Made by a program: the position numbers and the translations under genes
NCBI RefSeq assembly: GCF_018991925.1
Contig: NW_024738608.1
Location: 1,207,026 to 1,271,025, forward strand
Direction of reading: 5' to 3'
DNA from: Homarus americanus
Lineage: Eukaryota > Arthropoda > Malacostraca > Decapoda > Nephropidae
Length of the DNA stretch: 64,000 nt
Shown: one piece after another, positions 20,711 to 33,240 of the stretch
How positions within the stretch are numbered: position 1 is the first letter of the stretch
Layout of the letters: every line of letters starts with the position of its first letter
Notes under the pieces: generated by a model
The model's database searches: none
Told to the model about the DNA's origin: nothing
The model's input: only the letters and a program-made list of their open reading frames with translations

Positions 20711-23700
20711 CTACCAGCATCGTCAGTCAGGGAGTGCCAGTTCACCACCATCGTCAGAGAATGCCCCACCAACAACGGTCGCCTGGCGCAACTACCGTCA
20801 TCGCCAATAGGGAGTGCCACTTACCAGCATCGTCAGGAGTGCCACACTACCACCATCGTCAAGGGAGCGCCACACTTCCAACCATCGCCAGAGTGCCACT
20901 CATTTCACCATCGTCAGGAGCGCCACACTACCACCATCGTCAGGAGCGCCGTACACTACCACCATCGTCAAGGGTGCCACAATACCACCATCGTCAGGAG
21001 TGCCACACCATCATCGTCAGGAGCCACTACCACCATCGTCATGGAGTGCCACACTAACAATTATCGTCAGGAGTGTCACACTAACATCTCTGCCTGAGTG
21101 CCACACTACCATCATCAGCCAGAGAGCGCCACACCACAACACGTCAGAGAGTGCCACACCACCACTGACGTCAGGAGTGCCACATCACCACCATACCGTC
21201 AGGAGTGCCACACCATCACCATCGTCAGGAGCACTACCACCATCGTCATGGAGGCCATTATTCACTTACCGTCAGGGAGTGTTTGCCACTACCATCTCTG
21301 CCGCGGAGTGCCACACTACCACCATCGTCAGGAGTGCCGTTAACACTACCACCATCGTCATGGAGTGCCACACTACCACCATTGTCAGAGTGCCACACTA
21401 CCACCATCGCCTTCAGAGTGCTACACTACCACCATCGTCAGGAGTTCCACACTACCAATTATCGTCAGAGGAGTGCCACACCACCACCATCGTCAGGGGA
21501 GTGCCACACCACCACCATTTCTGGCCAGAGGAGTGCCACACCACCACCATCGTCAGTGCCATACACTACCACCACTGTCAGAGAGCGCCACACCACCACC
21601 ATCGTCAGGAGTGCCACACCACCACCATCGTCAGGAGCACACACAACACCATCGCCAGGAGTGCCACAGTACCACCATCGTCAGGAGTGCCACACCACCA
21701 CTATCAGAGAGCCACACCACCACCATCAAGCCAGGAGTGCCACACCACCACCATCGTCAGGGGAGTGCCACACTCACCACCTCATCGTCAGGAGTTCCAC
21801 ACCACTACCATCGTCAGTGCCACTACCACCATCGTCAGAGTGCCATACACCACACCATCGTCAGAGCCACACTACCACCATCGTCAGGAGTGCCACACCA
21901 CCACCATCGTCAGTGCCACACTACCACCATCGTCAGAGTGCCACACCACCACCATCGTCAGGAGTGCCACACTACCACCATCAACAGGCGCCACCGTCAC
22001 CGACACGTTTCGAGAGTGCCACGTCATCATCGTCAGGGGTACCACACTACCACCATCGTCAGGAGCGCCACACTACTACTCATCGTCAGGAGTGCCACAC
22101 TCACCACCATCGTCAGGAGTGCCACATCACCACCATCGCTCGGGGAGTGCCAGTACCACCATTTCCGCCAGAAAACATCACTATCGTCAGGAGTGCCACA
22201 CTAACACCATCGTCAGAGAGCGTCACACTAACACCATCGTCAGGAGTGCCACACTAACACCATCGTCAGGGAGGCAAATCACTTACCACCCATCGTCATG
22301 GAGTGCCACACTACCACCATCGTCGGGGAGTACACCACCACCATCGTCAGAGAGCCACACCACCACATCGTCGAGTGCCACATCAACACCATCGTCACGG
22401 AGCCACCAACACCATCGTCAGGAGTGCAACACTACCACCACCGCTCGCGAGTGCCACACCAACACCATCGTCATGGAGTGCCACACTAACACCATCGTCA
22501 GGCGCCACACTCACCACCATCGTCATCAGGAGCGCCACACTACCACCATCGTCAGAGAGTGCCACACTAACACCATCGTCAGAGAGTGCCACACTACCAC
22601 CATCGTCAGAGTGCCACACCACCACCATCGTCAGGGAGTGCCACACTACCACCATCGTCAGGAGTGTCACACCAATACCATCGTCATGCGCCGCTTAATT
22701 GGCCACCGATCGTCATGGAGTGCAACACTTTACCAATTATCGCTTCTGGCGCCACATCACCACCATCGTTTGTGAGTGCCACACCAACACCATCGCGTCA
22801 GAGTGCCACATACCACCATCGTCAGAGAGTGCCACAACACCATCGTCAGGAGTGTCACACTACCACCATCGCCAGAGAGTGCAACACTACCACCATCGTC
22901 AGGAGTGCCACACTAACACCATCGTCAGAGTGCCGCTCACCAATTATCGTCAGGAGCAACACTACCACCATCGCCAGAGTGCCACACCACACCGTATCGT
23001 CAGAGAGTGCCACACTACCACCATCGTCAGGAGTTACACTACCACCATCGTCAGAGAGTAAACACTACCACCATCGCTCGAGTGCCACATCAACACCATC
23101 GTCAGGGGAGTGCCACACTACCACCATCGCCAGAGAGTGCCACACCACCACCACCAGTGCCACACTACCATCGTCAGGAGCCGCCACTAACACCATCGTC
23201 AGCGCCACATCACCACCATCGTCACGGAGTGCCACACTACCACCATCGTCATGGAGTGCCACACTCACCACCATCGTCAGGAGTGCCACACCAACACCAT
23301 CGTCAGGAGCGCCACAATCACCACCATCGTCAGGGAGTGCCACACTACCACCATCGTCAGAGAGTGCCACATCACCACCATCGTCAGAGCTACACTCACC
23401 AATTATCGTCAGAGTGCCACACCGATTACCATCGTCAGAGAGTGCTAATTAACACCATTTTCGTCAGGGTGCCACACTCACCACCATCGTCAGGAGGCCA
23501 TTAATAACACCATCGTCAGAGCGCCAGCACCACCATCGTCAGGGGGTGCCACATCACCATCGTCATGGAGTGCCACACTACCACCATCGTTAGGGAGTGC
23601 CACTGGCTTCACCATCGCTAGGGAGTGCCACACCACCACCATCGTCATGGAGTGCCACACTACCACCATCGTTAGGGAGTGCCACACCACCACCATCGTC

Positions 23701-26700
23701 AGGGAGTGCAAACACTACCATCCATCGTCAGGAGTGCCACACCTACCACCATCGTCAGGGAGTGCCACACTACCACCACTGCCAGGTGCCACACCACCAC
23801 CATCGTCGAGGCGCCACACTACCATCATCGCTGGGGAGTGCCACACTACCACCATCGTTAGGGAGTGCCACACTACCACCATCGTCAGGAGAGTGCCACA
23901 TCACCACCATCGTTAGGAGTGCTTACTAATTACTACCATCGTTAGGGAGTGCCACACTACCACCATCGTCAGGAGTGCAACACTACCAATTACCTGGCCA
24001 GAGTGCCACACTGTCACCATCGTCAGAGTGCCACACTACCAATTATCGTCAGCACTACCACCACCGCCCAGAGAGTGCCACACTAACACCATCGTCAGGG
24101 TGCCACACTACCACTATCGTCAAAAGCACGCCACCACCATCTAGAGTGCCACATCTACCACCATCGTCATGGAGTGCCACAGTACTCACATCGTCAGGGT
24201 GCAACACCACTGTCAGAGTGCCACATCACCACCATCGTCAGGGAGTGCCATGAAAAACACCATCGTCAGGAGTGCAACACTACCACCATCGTCAGAGTGC
24301 CACACTAACACCATCGTCAGGAGTGCCACACTACCACCATCGTCAGAGTGCCACACTACCACCATCGCCGAGTGCCACACCACCACTCATCGTCAGGAGT
24401 GCCACCACCACCACCCATCGTCAGGAGTGCCACACCACCACCATCGTCAGGGGAGCCGGCACCACACCACCGCCAGGGAGTGCCACGCTACCACCATCGC
24501 CAGTTCCACACTACCACCATCACAGAGCGCCACGCTACCACCATCGTTAGGAGTGCCGCCACTACCACCATCGTCAGGAGTGCCACACTTCCAACCACGT
24601 TAGGAGTGCCACACCAACACCATCGTCAGGAGCGCCGCACCACCATCGTCAGGGAGTGCCACACTACCACCATCGTCAAGGGGCGCCACACTACCACCAT
24701 CGTCAAGGGTGCCACACTTCCAACCATCGTCAGGGGTGCCGCACACACACCATCGTCATGGAGCCACACTACCACCATCGTCATCAGAGTGCTACACCAC
24801 CACCATCGTCAGGAGTGCCACACTAACACCATCGTCAGGAGTGCCACACTACCACCATCGTCATGGAGTGCCATTACACTACCACCATCGTCAGGAGTTC
24901 CACACTACCACCATCGTCAGAGAGTGCCACGCTACCACCATCGCTAGAGTGCCACACTACCAACATCGCCATGAGTGCCGCCACACTTCCAACCATCGCC
25001 AGCGCCACACTCACCACCATCGTCAGGAGTGCCACACTACCACCTCCATCGTCGGGGAGTGCCACACCACCACCACCGCCGAGGTGCCACACTACCACCA
25101 TCGTCAAGTGCGGGTGCCACACTCAACCATCGTCAGGGGGTGCCACTACCACCATCGTCATGGAGTGCCACACTACCACCATCGTCAGGAGTGCCACACC
25201 ACCACCATCGTCAGGAGTGTCACACTACCACCACGCCCAGAGAGTGCCACACTCACCATCATCGTCAGAGAGTGCCACACTACCACCATCGTCAGAGTGC
25301 CACACTACCATCATCACGTCAGAGAGTGCCACACCACCACCACATCGTCAGGAGTGCCACTACAATCATCAGGGGAGTGCCACACTACCACCATCGTCAG
25401 AGCGCCACACCACCACCATCGCCAGGGAGTGCCACACTACCACCATCGTCAGGGGTGCCACACTCACCATCATCGTCAGAGAGTGCCACACCACCACTCA
25501 TCGTCAGGAGTGCCACTACCACCACATCGTCAGGAGGCCACACCACCACCATCGTCAGAGTGCCACACTCAACACCATCGTCAGAGTGCCACGCTACCAC
25601 CATCGTCAGGAGTTCCACACTACCACCATCGTCAGAGAGTTGCCACGCTACCACCATCGTTAGAGTGCCACACTACCACCATCGTCATGGAGTGCCACAC
25701 TACCACCATCGTCAGGGAGCGCCACACACACCATTGTCGAGAGCGCCACACTACCACCATCGTCAGGAGTGCCACACTACCACCATCGCTGTGCAACACT
25801 CACCACCATCGTCAGAGTGCCACGCCACACCATCGTCAGGGAGTTCCACACTACCACCATCGTCAGAGAGTGCCACGCTACCACCATCGTCAGGGGGTGC
25901 CACACTACCACACCACATCGTCAGGAGTGCCACACTACCAATTATCGCCGGGAGTGCCACACTACCACCATCGTCAGGAGGCCACACTAACACCATCGTC
26001 AGGGAGTGCCACACTACTCACTCATCGTCAGGAGTGCCACACTACCACCATCGTCAGAGAGTGCCACGCTACCACCATCGTCAGGGTGCCACACTCACCA
26101 CCATCGTCAGGGGAGGCCACACCACCACCATCGTCAGAGCGCCACACCACCACCATCGTCAGGGAGTGCCACATTCAACACCATCGTCAGGAGTGCCACA
26201 CTACCACCATCGTCAGGGAGTGCCATACACTACCACCATCGTCAGAGTGCCACGCCAACACCATCGGGCCAGGGGTGCCACCACCACCATCGTCAGGGAG
26301 TGCCACACTACCACCATCGTCAGGAGTGCCACACTACCACCATCGTCAGGAGTGCCACACTAACACCATCGTCAGGAGTTCCACACTACCACCATCGTCA
26401 GAGTGCCACACTACCACCATCGTCAGAGAGCGCCACGCTACCACCATCGTCAGTGGGTGCCAAGACTACTACTCATCGTCAGGGAGTGCCACACCACACC
26501 ATCGTCAGGAGCACACTACCACCATCGTCAGGGTGCCACACTACCACCATCGTCAGGGAGTGCCACACTACCACCATCGTCAGGAGTGCCACACTACCAC
26601 CATCGTCAGGGAGGCCACACTCAACACCATCGTCAGGGGAGTGCCACACTACCACCATCGTCAGGGAGTGCCACACTACCACCATCGTCAGAGTGCCACA

Positions 26701-27138
26701 CTACCACCATCGTCAAGGGTGCCATATCACCACCATCGTCAGGCGCCACACTCACCAACATCGTCAGGAGTGCCACATCAACACCATCGCCGAGTGCCAC
26801 ACTACCACCATCGTCAGGTGCCACACTACCACCATCGTCAGGAGTGCCACACTACCACCATCGTCAGGGAGTGCCACACCACCACACCATCGTCAGGAGT
26901 GCCACACTACCACCATCGTCAAGGCGGCGCTATACCACCACCATCGTCAGGAGTGCAACACCACCACCATCGTCAGGAGTGCCACCACCACCATCGTCAG
27001 GAGTGCCACACTACCACCATCGTCAGGGAGCGCCACACTACCACCATCGTCAGGGAGTGCCACACTACCACCATCGTCAGGAGGCCACATCACCACCATC
27101 GTCAGGAGTGCCACACTACCACCATCGTCAGGTGCAAC

Positions 27139-27302
27139 ACTACCACCATCGTCAGGGAGTGCCACACTACCACCATCGTCAGGGAGTGCCACACTACCAC
27201 CATCGTCAGGGAGTGCCACACTACCACCATCGTCAGGGAGTGCCACACTACCACCATCGTCAGGGAGTGCCACACTACCACCATCGTCAGGGGGTGCCAC
27301 CA
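27139..27302. repeat. Homogeneous 27-bp block at the right edge
   Basis: The last six or so units are identical 27-mers (GGGAGTGCCACAC, then the standard core), ending abruptly in unique DNA at about 27303. This contrasts with the heterogeneous left part and points to the most recent amplification being at the right edge. Confidence 0.85.
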
Positions 27303-28400
27303 TATTAAGATCTGTACATCATCTAATTCATCAAACAAAACAAAAATTACGTATGACCCGAAGCACATAACGCAAGAGTTAATGACTCCATGGCTCTGAA
27401 TGGCCGGGGGAGAGGAGAGGAAGACATCTTAGAAAAATGTGGATCAGTATATTAACAAATTTAAGAAGTGAAAGAAAACATTTGTGAGTTTATTTAGAAA
27501 AAAATGTTCAAGGTCGAAAAAATTGGAAAGAAATTGAAAATCACAGAGAGACTGGAGAAGAAAGCCACTGGAAAGTCAGGGTTCCAAAACACTAAAGAAG
27601 TAGATCACCGGAAAGACAAATCACCGGATTAGCAATTCACTCCAAGACTGGGAATAAAAACAAAGCCAATGTAAGATTAGTGAGTATAAACATCCGCCAG
27701 TTGTAAAGGTATGGAATACATTCAGGTTTGGGAGATGCTAATCAGCAGTGGCAAGAGGCTACTTGAAAACCAGATATCGACTTGCTTCGGGCGTAGCCAG
27801 AAAACTTAAGCAGTTACTGGAGGCCTCGACACTGGATTTCCTGGCCGGCATTGGGAACAAGAACAGGTGTAGCAGTGCCCGAAGGCCTTAAAACAGAAAT
27901 GGGTTTGTTTTTCCAAGGAGTTTCCTAGCGGTTGTAAGAATGATGAAAGTTTTTTTCGCTTTCTTTTTTTTTATGCTGTTGGTCGCTGCTGGCGTAGCTT
28001 CAGAGTATTGGAACAATATTGGAACAAGCCGAGGAACCTTCCACTGAACGCCAAATTTTAACGGAAAAATTTATGCTGTATAAATAGTCAAAACCTGTAT
28101 AAAGAGAGGATCATACGAGCCTTATTTAGGTCTAAGGTGTCTATCCCGGTGCGTCGCTAGAAGTGAAAATATCTGTCTCAAGGAGGCGAGCATTTTTTAG
28201 TCTGTGTGTGTGTAGATTATGAAATGTGTGAGGGAGATGGGGGGCAGATGGTGCCTGAGGCAGCTCTGCGAAGTTCTCCAGGCAGTTGGGGAGATGAGGC
28301 TCTCGTCAACACCACCTGCACACACATGGGGGAGGGGGCAGGTTTGAAGCCATGGGCTTGATTCTGGCAGGTCTGGGGGGTGTCTATGGGCACTTTAAAG
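27303..28400. other. Unique right flank, no gene supported
   Basis: AT-rich to mixed sequence, no tandem repeat, no frame above 60 codons outside the array tail. A T-run lies at about 27958-27972. Confidence 0.5.
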
Positions 28401-28429
28401 GATCAAGAGAATCCTGTGGATGAAGGACC

Positions 28430-28760
28430 GTAAAGATGTGGAAAATCACTTTCGATTCACACGGAGGGAAGGAGTGATGGCTGGGGTGGGGGGGGTGAAG
28501 GGTAGTGTGTGGCACCGTGCTCTTGTTTCTGGCAGGTCTGGAAAGGTCTTGACTGGTCCAAAGGTCTGGACTGTCTGCGGCTGGAAGGTGAAAATCACTT
28601 AAGATTTAAAACACAAGGAGAGAGGGACGCGGTACGGATCTGACAGTCTGAAAAGATCTAGTAGGGTCTTCAAAGGTCGGGGAAGTCTGTCTTTGAAGGC
28701 TCTTGAAAATATGGAGAACCATTTTAAATCTGAAATGCTCAGGTTGGGAATGATATTTGA
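28430..28760. repeat. Very degenerate ~150-bp repeat
   Basis: Three weakly similar segments begin near 28439 (GAAAATCACTTTCGATTCAC), 28589 (GAAAATCACTTAAGATTTAA) and 28710 (GAGAACCATTTTAAATCTGA). Each is preceded by GGTCTG/GGTCTT-rich sequence. Similarity is low, so the period is uncertain. Confidence 0.4.
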
Positions 28761-29310
28761 GGTCAATATTGGACTGGAAGGTTATATGAAGATCTTAAAG
28801 TCCAAAATCCTTCTGACTACCATTTATTACCTCGAAGGAACAATGCACTTATAATACTTAATACGCCTGGCAAGTTCATCCTTCAAAAAGGTTTATAAAG
28901 TATTTAAATTTGTATATAAAATTGTATTGATTACGGAGGATCCAATATTATCGGTATTATTATTTTTCTCTCGGTTGTGTTTGTTCAAAATATATGGCCT
29001 AAACAATTTCTCGAGGAAAAACTGGCGCATGTATTGATTATCTTTTATAATAACGGACACCCTGACGATAATATGTTGCTGTTAAGTACAAAGAATTTTC
29101 ATGGCTGGGAATAAAAATAAGAATATACAAAAATCGTTCATGATGAGTAATTACTATTGATTCAGACGTGGCCATGCAAGCTTCGTGTTGTGGGGGGAGT
29201 TTGCTGAAGAAGCTGATATATCCGTAAGGTAATATATCCGTAATAGAGCCGACGATGTTTACGATGCATTAAGTCCTTAACTAGGAGTTATCGTGATAAA
29301 TGGCCGTTAA
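28761..29310. other. Unique AT-rich DNA
   Basis: No repeat or coding signal can be seen. Confidence 0.5.
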
Positions 29311-29382
29311 ATGACGTACCTCAGCGAGCCTAATAGCTGGCTGGAACAATTCTGGAACCAGTCATGGCCCGGTGTTGACTTG
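29311..29382 (+). CDS. Possible short first coding exon (weak)
   Basis: An ATG at 29311 starts a 24-codon frame (MTYLSEPNSWLEQFWNQSWP, then GVDL) that runs directly into GTGAGT, a good donor-type sequence. The start context has T at -3, which is weak. No partner exon, promoter or domain is recognised, so this may be chance; the frame stays open for another 43 codons without splicing. Confidence 0.15.
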
Positions 29383-29729
29383 GTGAGTCACTGCACGACA
29401 CGACAAACAAGGATCTACCAAAATTACCGGCAATATTTAGTTACAAATTGCCGAGATTACTCAAAGGTAACGCCGGTGATTAGAGCCTTGTTCCTTCAGA
29501 GTCATAGAGGATAAAAAGTAGTTAGTGAATATACGACAAAATAAGGCGGGAGGTTCTTAACTTGAGCATAAATGCTTACAGGAATGTTCAACGCCCACGT
29601 GATTACCGCGATACACATACATAATGAATGGCGTCTTCCAAGATGAAAGCCGTACTTTAGTGAGAAGAAAAATGACCTTTTACACCAGAATTGTCGAGGT
29701 TTATGTTTCAGGTAACATGACAGGCGACC
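29383..29729. other. Unique DNA
   Basis: No assignable element. The frames that cross it depend on the neighbouring GT run. Confidence 0.45.
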
Positions 29730-29731
29730 TG

Positions 29732-29818
<87 letters not shown>
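29730..29818. repeat. (GT)n microsatellite
   Basis: A GT run of about 89 bases with one TTTG interruption. Confidence 0.97.
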
Positions 29819-29820
<2 letters not shown>

Positions 29821-30827
29821 ACCTCTTCCAGGCCAGCCAGTTATCATCCAGCCAGCCTCCTCTAGCGATATCTCATCTTTCCCCATAACCCAGCTCACCC
29901 CCATCCCTTCCTGTATCAGACGGCACTTATAATTCTTCGTTACTTTTTCACCTTAGATAATTGTGGTCTTTCCATCTTGTTCTCTCCACACCGTCTCTGT
30001 CACTGACGTTTCTCCTCTCCTATAGTTCCTCGGCTCATCGTTTATGTGTCTTCAGGTTAATGATCACGATTCTTGTGTCCGTCCTCTTGAGAATCTGTAC
30101 TAATTAAAGGTATTTCTTACACCTGTGGTAATATACCTTAATAGCAACGTTGTCTTGTTTTAATAATTATACACTTTTGCTGACCTTAATGACGGCAGCT
30201 TTATGTTTTTGTTGGACTTTTTATATTTGCATGTACACCTTAACGCAGAAAGTAAACTAATTAATTACCTTTGTTTTGTATTTATATTGCTATTCCATAA
30301 TATTGATGTTTCCAGCTGTTCTTCCTCCTATACGCTCTAAAGAAATCAAATTACTATGTACCCCTAAAATGATTTTTAATTCCCTAGTTGTGTGTAACAG
30401 GTCTGGGTAGAAAATGACAGGGACACTGGCTAACGCCCTCTGCCAGTAATTCTCCAACATTACATAACACATCAGCTGTTAATTACACCACTCAAGGGGG
30501 AAGGGAGCGCTCAGTTTTGGTAATCTACTTACATATCCTACACCAAGGATTGAGCACTTCAGTTGAACGCCATTTCCTCACAGTAAAATCATTTCATAAA
30601 TGCTTTTCTTACTTAACTGTTTTATCCCCATGTTCCATCATTAAGGTCTAATGTTATGAGATGGAGGTTTGAGTACTGTTCTATAAGACTGTGTGATCGA
30701 TAACCTAATGGCTATGTATCTTGTGTAGAGTATTATATAAAGCTTGAGGTTTAATTACGTAGACTAATATAAAAAAGTGTTGCCAGGTTAGTGTGATAAT
30801 CATTCCTTAGTATACACCTTCAAGATA
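29819..30827. other. Unique AT-rich DNA, no gene supported
   Basis: No frame, repeat or RNA-like structure is recognisable. Confidence 0.5.
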
Positions 30828-30947
30828 CTTTCAACTCTCAGCTCTCACAGGGCAAGTTACTGGCACTCTCAGGAATCCCGAGGAAGTTTATAACAACTCT
30901 CAACTCTCAGAGGATAAGCTATTAACAATTCACAGCTCTCAGTACAA
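30828..30947. repeat. Degenerate ~50-bp repeat (CTCTCAG)
   Basis: Three loose copies contain ACTCTCAGCTCTCA, ACTCTCAACTCTCA and ATTCACAGCTCTCA with AAGTTAC or AAGCTAT-like segments between them. Confidence 0.55.
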
Positions 30948-31096
30948 ATTACAATCACCCCCCAGTTTCCCAGAGAGAGATAGAGAAAGAGAGTTTGTGT
31001 TTATCCCCAGCACAGCTCCCGCCTCCTATATCCTCAAGTGTGTTGCTATATTTACACATCTTCTGTTTGCCAGTGATAACAGGAAAGTTATTTGAT

Positions 31097-31100
<4 letters not shown>

Positions 31101-31170
<70 letters not shown>
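31101..31170. repeat. (AC)n microsatellite
   Basis: A pure CA run of about 70 bases. Confidence 0.98.
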
Positions 31171-31171
<1 letters not shown>

Positions 31172-31600
31172 CATTACACAACCCTTCTGTCCCCCTTCAG
31201 AGCACCATTCCAACACACAGTTCCATAACACTATCACCATTACCATCACCTTCACGCCTCCGTCACCACAACTCACCACTATGGTACTGTGAAAAGGAAA
31301 ATGGACATATCATGTTTTCCTACTTATTCTGTTGAGCATAATTTTATATTCATTGTCTATGCTATTTTTTTTTACTTTATCTTATCTTTCTATCTATAAT
31401 TCACAAGGGGAAAAGAATCTGATTTAATTTTAATTTCAAATGTTGAGAGTCGATATCGTCTCCTGTCCAACAAATTATTCACGCATTATACCAGGAAGGA
31501 ATGAAAATAAAAAATGTGGGGAAAAAATCTTCAGGCGCCAGGAAACTTAAGAGAGGTGACAGACTTGATGTTATTCAATAAATTGTTTCCGCCTCATCTC
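31171..31600. other. Unique DNA
   Basis: No gene or repeat is visible, apart from an AT-rich patch near 31320-31440. Confidence 0.5.
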
Positions 31601-31609
31601 CTACACGAG

Positions 31610-31790
31610 GACCCCCTGCGTCAGCGCCTCCCCCTCCAGCCCTCGCCACCAACAACATACCACACCAGGAACTCCCCTTTCTATCTCCCCTCTCACAGCC
31701 CTCTCATCTTCCCTCCTTTCCCCTCTTGAGCATCTAGTCCCCTCTTTCTCTCCTCCTCCCTCCCTACAACTGACAAGTATATTTTCACCG
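31610..31790. repeat. CT-rich low-complexity tract
   Basis: Pyrimidine-rich sequence with CTCCC and CTCTC words that leads into the 28-bp array. Confidence 0.6.
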
Positions 31791-31794
31791 TCAC

Positions 31795-32525
31795 CACCGC
31801 CTCCCCTTATCCCTGCCAGTACCTCGTCACCTCCTGCTAACACTCCATCACCTCCTGCCGGTACTTGTCATTTTGTCCTCCCTTTCCCTGCCATTACCTT
31901 GTCACCTGCCCTGCCCCCGCCAACACCTCGTCGCTTTCTTACCCCTGCCAGTTTCCTTGCCACTTCCCCTGCCAGGACCCTGTCACCCCTTCCCCTGCCA
32001 GGACCTCGTCACCTCCCTTCCCCTGCCAGGACCTCGTCACCTCCTTCTGCCAGGAGCTCTGTCACCTCCTTTCCCTGCCAGGACTCTGACACCTCCCTTC
32101 CCCTGCCAGGACCTCGTCACCCTCCTTCCCTGCCAGGACCTCGTCACCTCCCTTCCCCTGCCAGGACCCGTCACCTTCTTCTCTCTGCCAGGATCTCTGA
32201 CACTTCCCTTCCCCTGCCAGGACCTGTCACCTCCTTCCCTCAGGACCTCACCTCCCTTCCCTGCCAGGATCTCAGACCTCCTTCCCCTGCCAGCACCCGT
32301 CACTTCCTTCCTCTGCCAGCACCTTGTCACCTCCCTTCCCATGCCAGCACTCGTCACCTCCTTCCCCCTGGCCAGCACCCCTGTCACCTCCTTCCCCTGC
32401 CAGCACCCCTGTCATCCTTCCCCTGCCAGCACCTCTGTCACCTTCCCCCTGCCAGCACCTGTCACCTCCTTCCCCTGCCAGCACCTCGTCACCTCCCCCT
32501 GCCAGCACCTCGTCACCCCCACCAC
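31795..32525. repeat. Minisatellite, 28-bp unit, two subfamilies
   Basis: About 24 copies with the core CTTCCCCTGCCAGGACCTCG followed by TCACCTCC. Left copies carry CCAGGACC, right copies (from about 32285) carry CCAGCACC, and a single base thus separates two blocks. Several plus and minus frames stay open through the array as shadows. Confidence 0.95.
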
Positions 32526-32574
32526 TCTAGGCTTGACGGAGGTAGAGTAGTTTGCTCAGCTGATGGTGTGTCGT

Positions 32575-32810
32575 CAACCTCCCTCACACACGCCCTCGCC
32601 CCACCCCTCACCCCGCCCCTCACCGCCTCTCACCGCCCTTCCCGTCCCTCTCACCTTTCCGTTGCTCCCTCTCCGTCTCACCGTCTACACCTTATCCCTC
32701 TCATCGCCCCTCCCTGTCCCTCTCAACGCCCCTCCCTGTCCCTCTCACCGCCCAAACTCTGACCATCGCATCGCTCCTATCCAACTCCCCACCCACCCCT
32801 ATTCTCCCCT
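32575..32810. repeat. C-rich degenerate repeat (CCCTCTCACCGCC)
   Basis: Imperfect 25-28-base copies of CCCTGTCCCTCTCA(C/A)CGCC. It abuts the retrotransposon 3' fragment on its right. Confidence 0.75.
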
Positions 32811-32860
32811 CTCACCGCCTCCTTCCTTCCTATTTCCAATTGTCTCTTTCACCTTTAAAG

Positions 32861-33013
32861 CATACACTTGAACACTATATTATTGAATGTGACACTGTCA
32901 AAGACTTCAGGCCACCTGACTTATTGTATCTTGAACATGGTAATTACTACATTGAATCGGGGGTGCTTGAGGACATTCTTGCTATTTATCCCAAATTTGC
33001 TAGCCCACACTGA
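32861..33013 (+). pseudogene. Non-LTR retrotransposon polyprotein C-terminus
   Basis: A 50-codon frame ends at TGA 33011-33013. It begins HTLEHYIIECDTVKDFRPPD and ends SGVLEDILAIYPKFASPH. A Leu-x-His-Tyr...Cys block near the C-terminus, followed by a short acidic/aromatic tail, is typical of the last residues of Jockey/CR1-like LINE reverse transcriptase proteins, where it is the end of a zinc-knuckle-like motif. The reverse transcriptase domain is absent because the sequence upstream is C-rich minisatellite, so the copy is 5'-truncated, which is usual for target-primed reverse transcription. No in-frame stop interrupts the surviving part. Assignment is from memory of the family pattern, not a search. 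Confidence 0.6.
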
Positions 33014-33057
33014 TTAGTCTTCAATTAGAACATCACGTCCCATGTATGTGAACCACT

Positions 33058-33240
33058 GACCTATATATACTGCTAATGAATATGATGTATTTCTTTGTGT
33101 ACGAACCTCTGTCCTGCATGGCAGTGAACAGTGACATAACCCACATGAATCTGACCTCTATATATATAGCTGTTAATAAATATGTTGTATTTCTTTGTGT
33201 ATGAACCTCTGTTCTGCGTGGCAGTGAGAAGTGATACCAC
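33058..33240. repeat. ~96-bp two-copy repeat in LINE 3' UTR
   Basis: TGTATTTCTTTGTGTACGAA followed by CCTCTGTCCTGC and GGCAGTGA is repeated about 96 bases later with around 10-15% difference (TGTATGAA, CTGTTCTGCGTGG). Tandem 3' UTR repeats are known in several LINE clades. Confidence 0.85.

Larger units (their letters stand above)
19186..27302. repeat. 8.1-kb satellite array, 26/27-bp unit
   Basis: About 300 head-to-tail copies of a unit with the core CACTACCACCATCGTCA preceded by GGGAGTGCCA or GGAGTGCCA. Unit length is mostly 26 or 27 bases with shorter forms. Recurrent variants include CACCACCACCATCG, CTAACACCATCG, CCAATTATCG, ATTACAGTCATCG and CACTACCATCATCG. The consensus has no stop codon in any plus frame, giving GVPHYHHRQ, ECHTTTIVR and SATLPPSSG peptides and frames up to 896 codons; the minus strand gives DDGGSVAL peptides. 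Frames switch continually with unit-length changes, so these are not genes. Every unit carries the CpG of ATCGTC. Confidence 0.98.

Noticed and set aside
19186..27302. CRISPR-like array
   Set aside because: Units are directly head-to-tail with no unique spacers, and the sequence context is eukaryotic.
24709..27399. An 896-codon plus frame as a histidine/threonine-rich protein gene
   Set aside because: It lies inside the 26/27-bp satellite, switches among the three repeat peptides with each unit-length change, overlaps equally long frames in other phases, and has no start context, domain or splice support.
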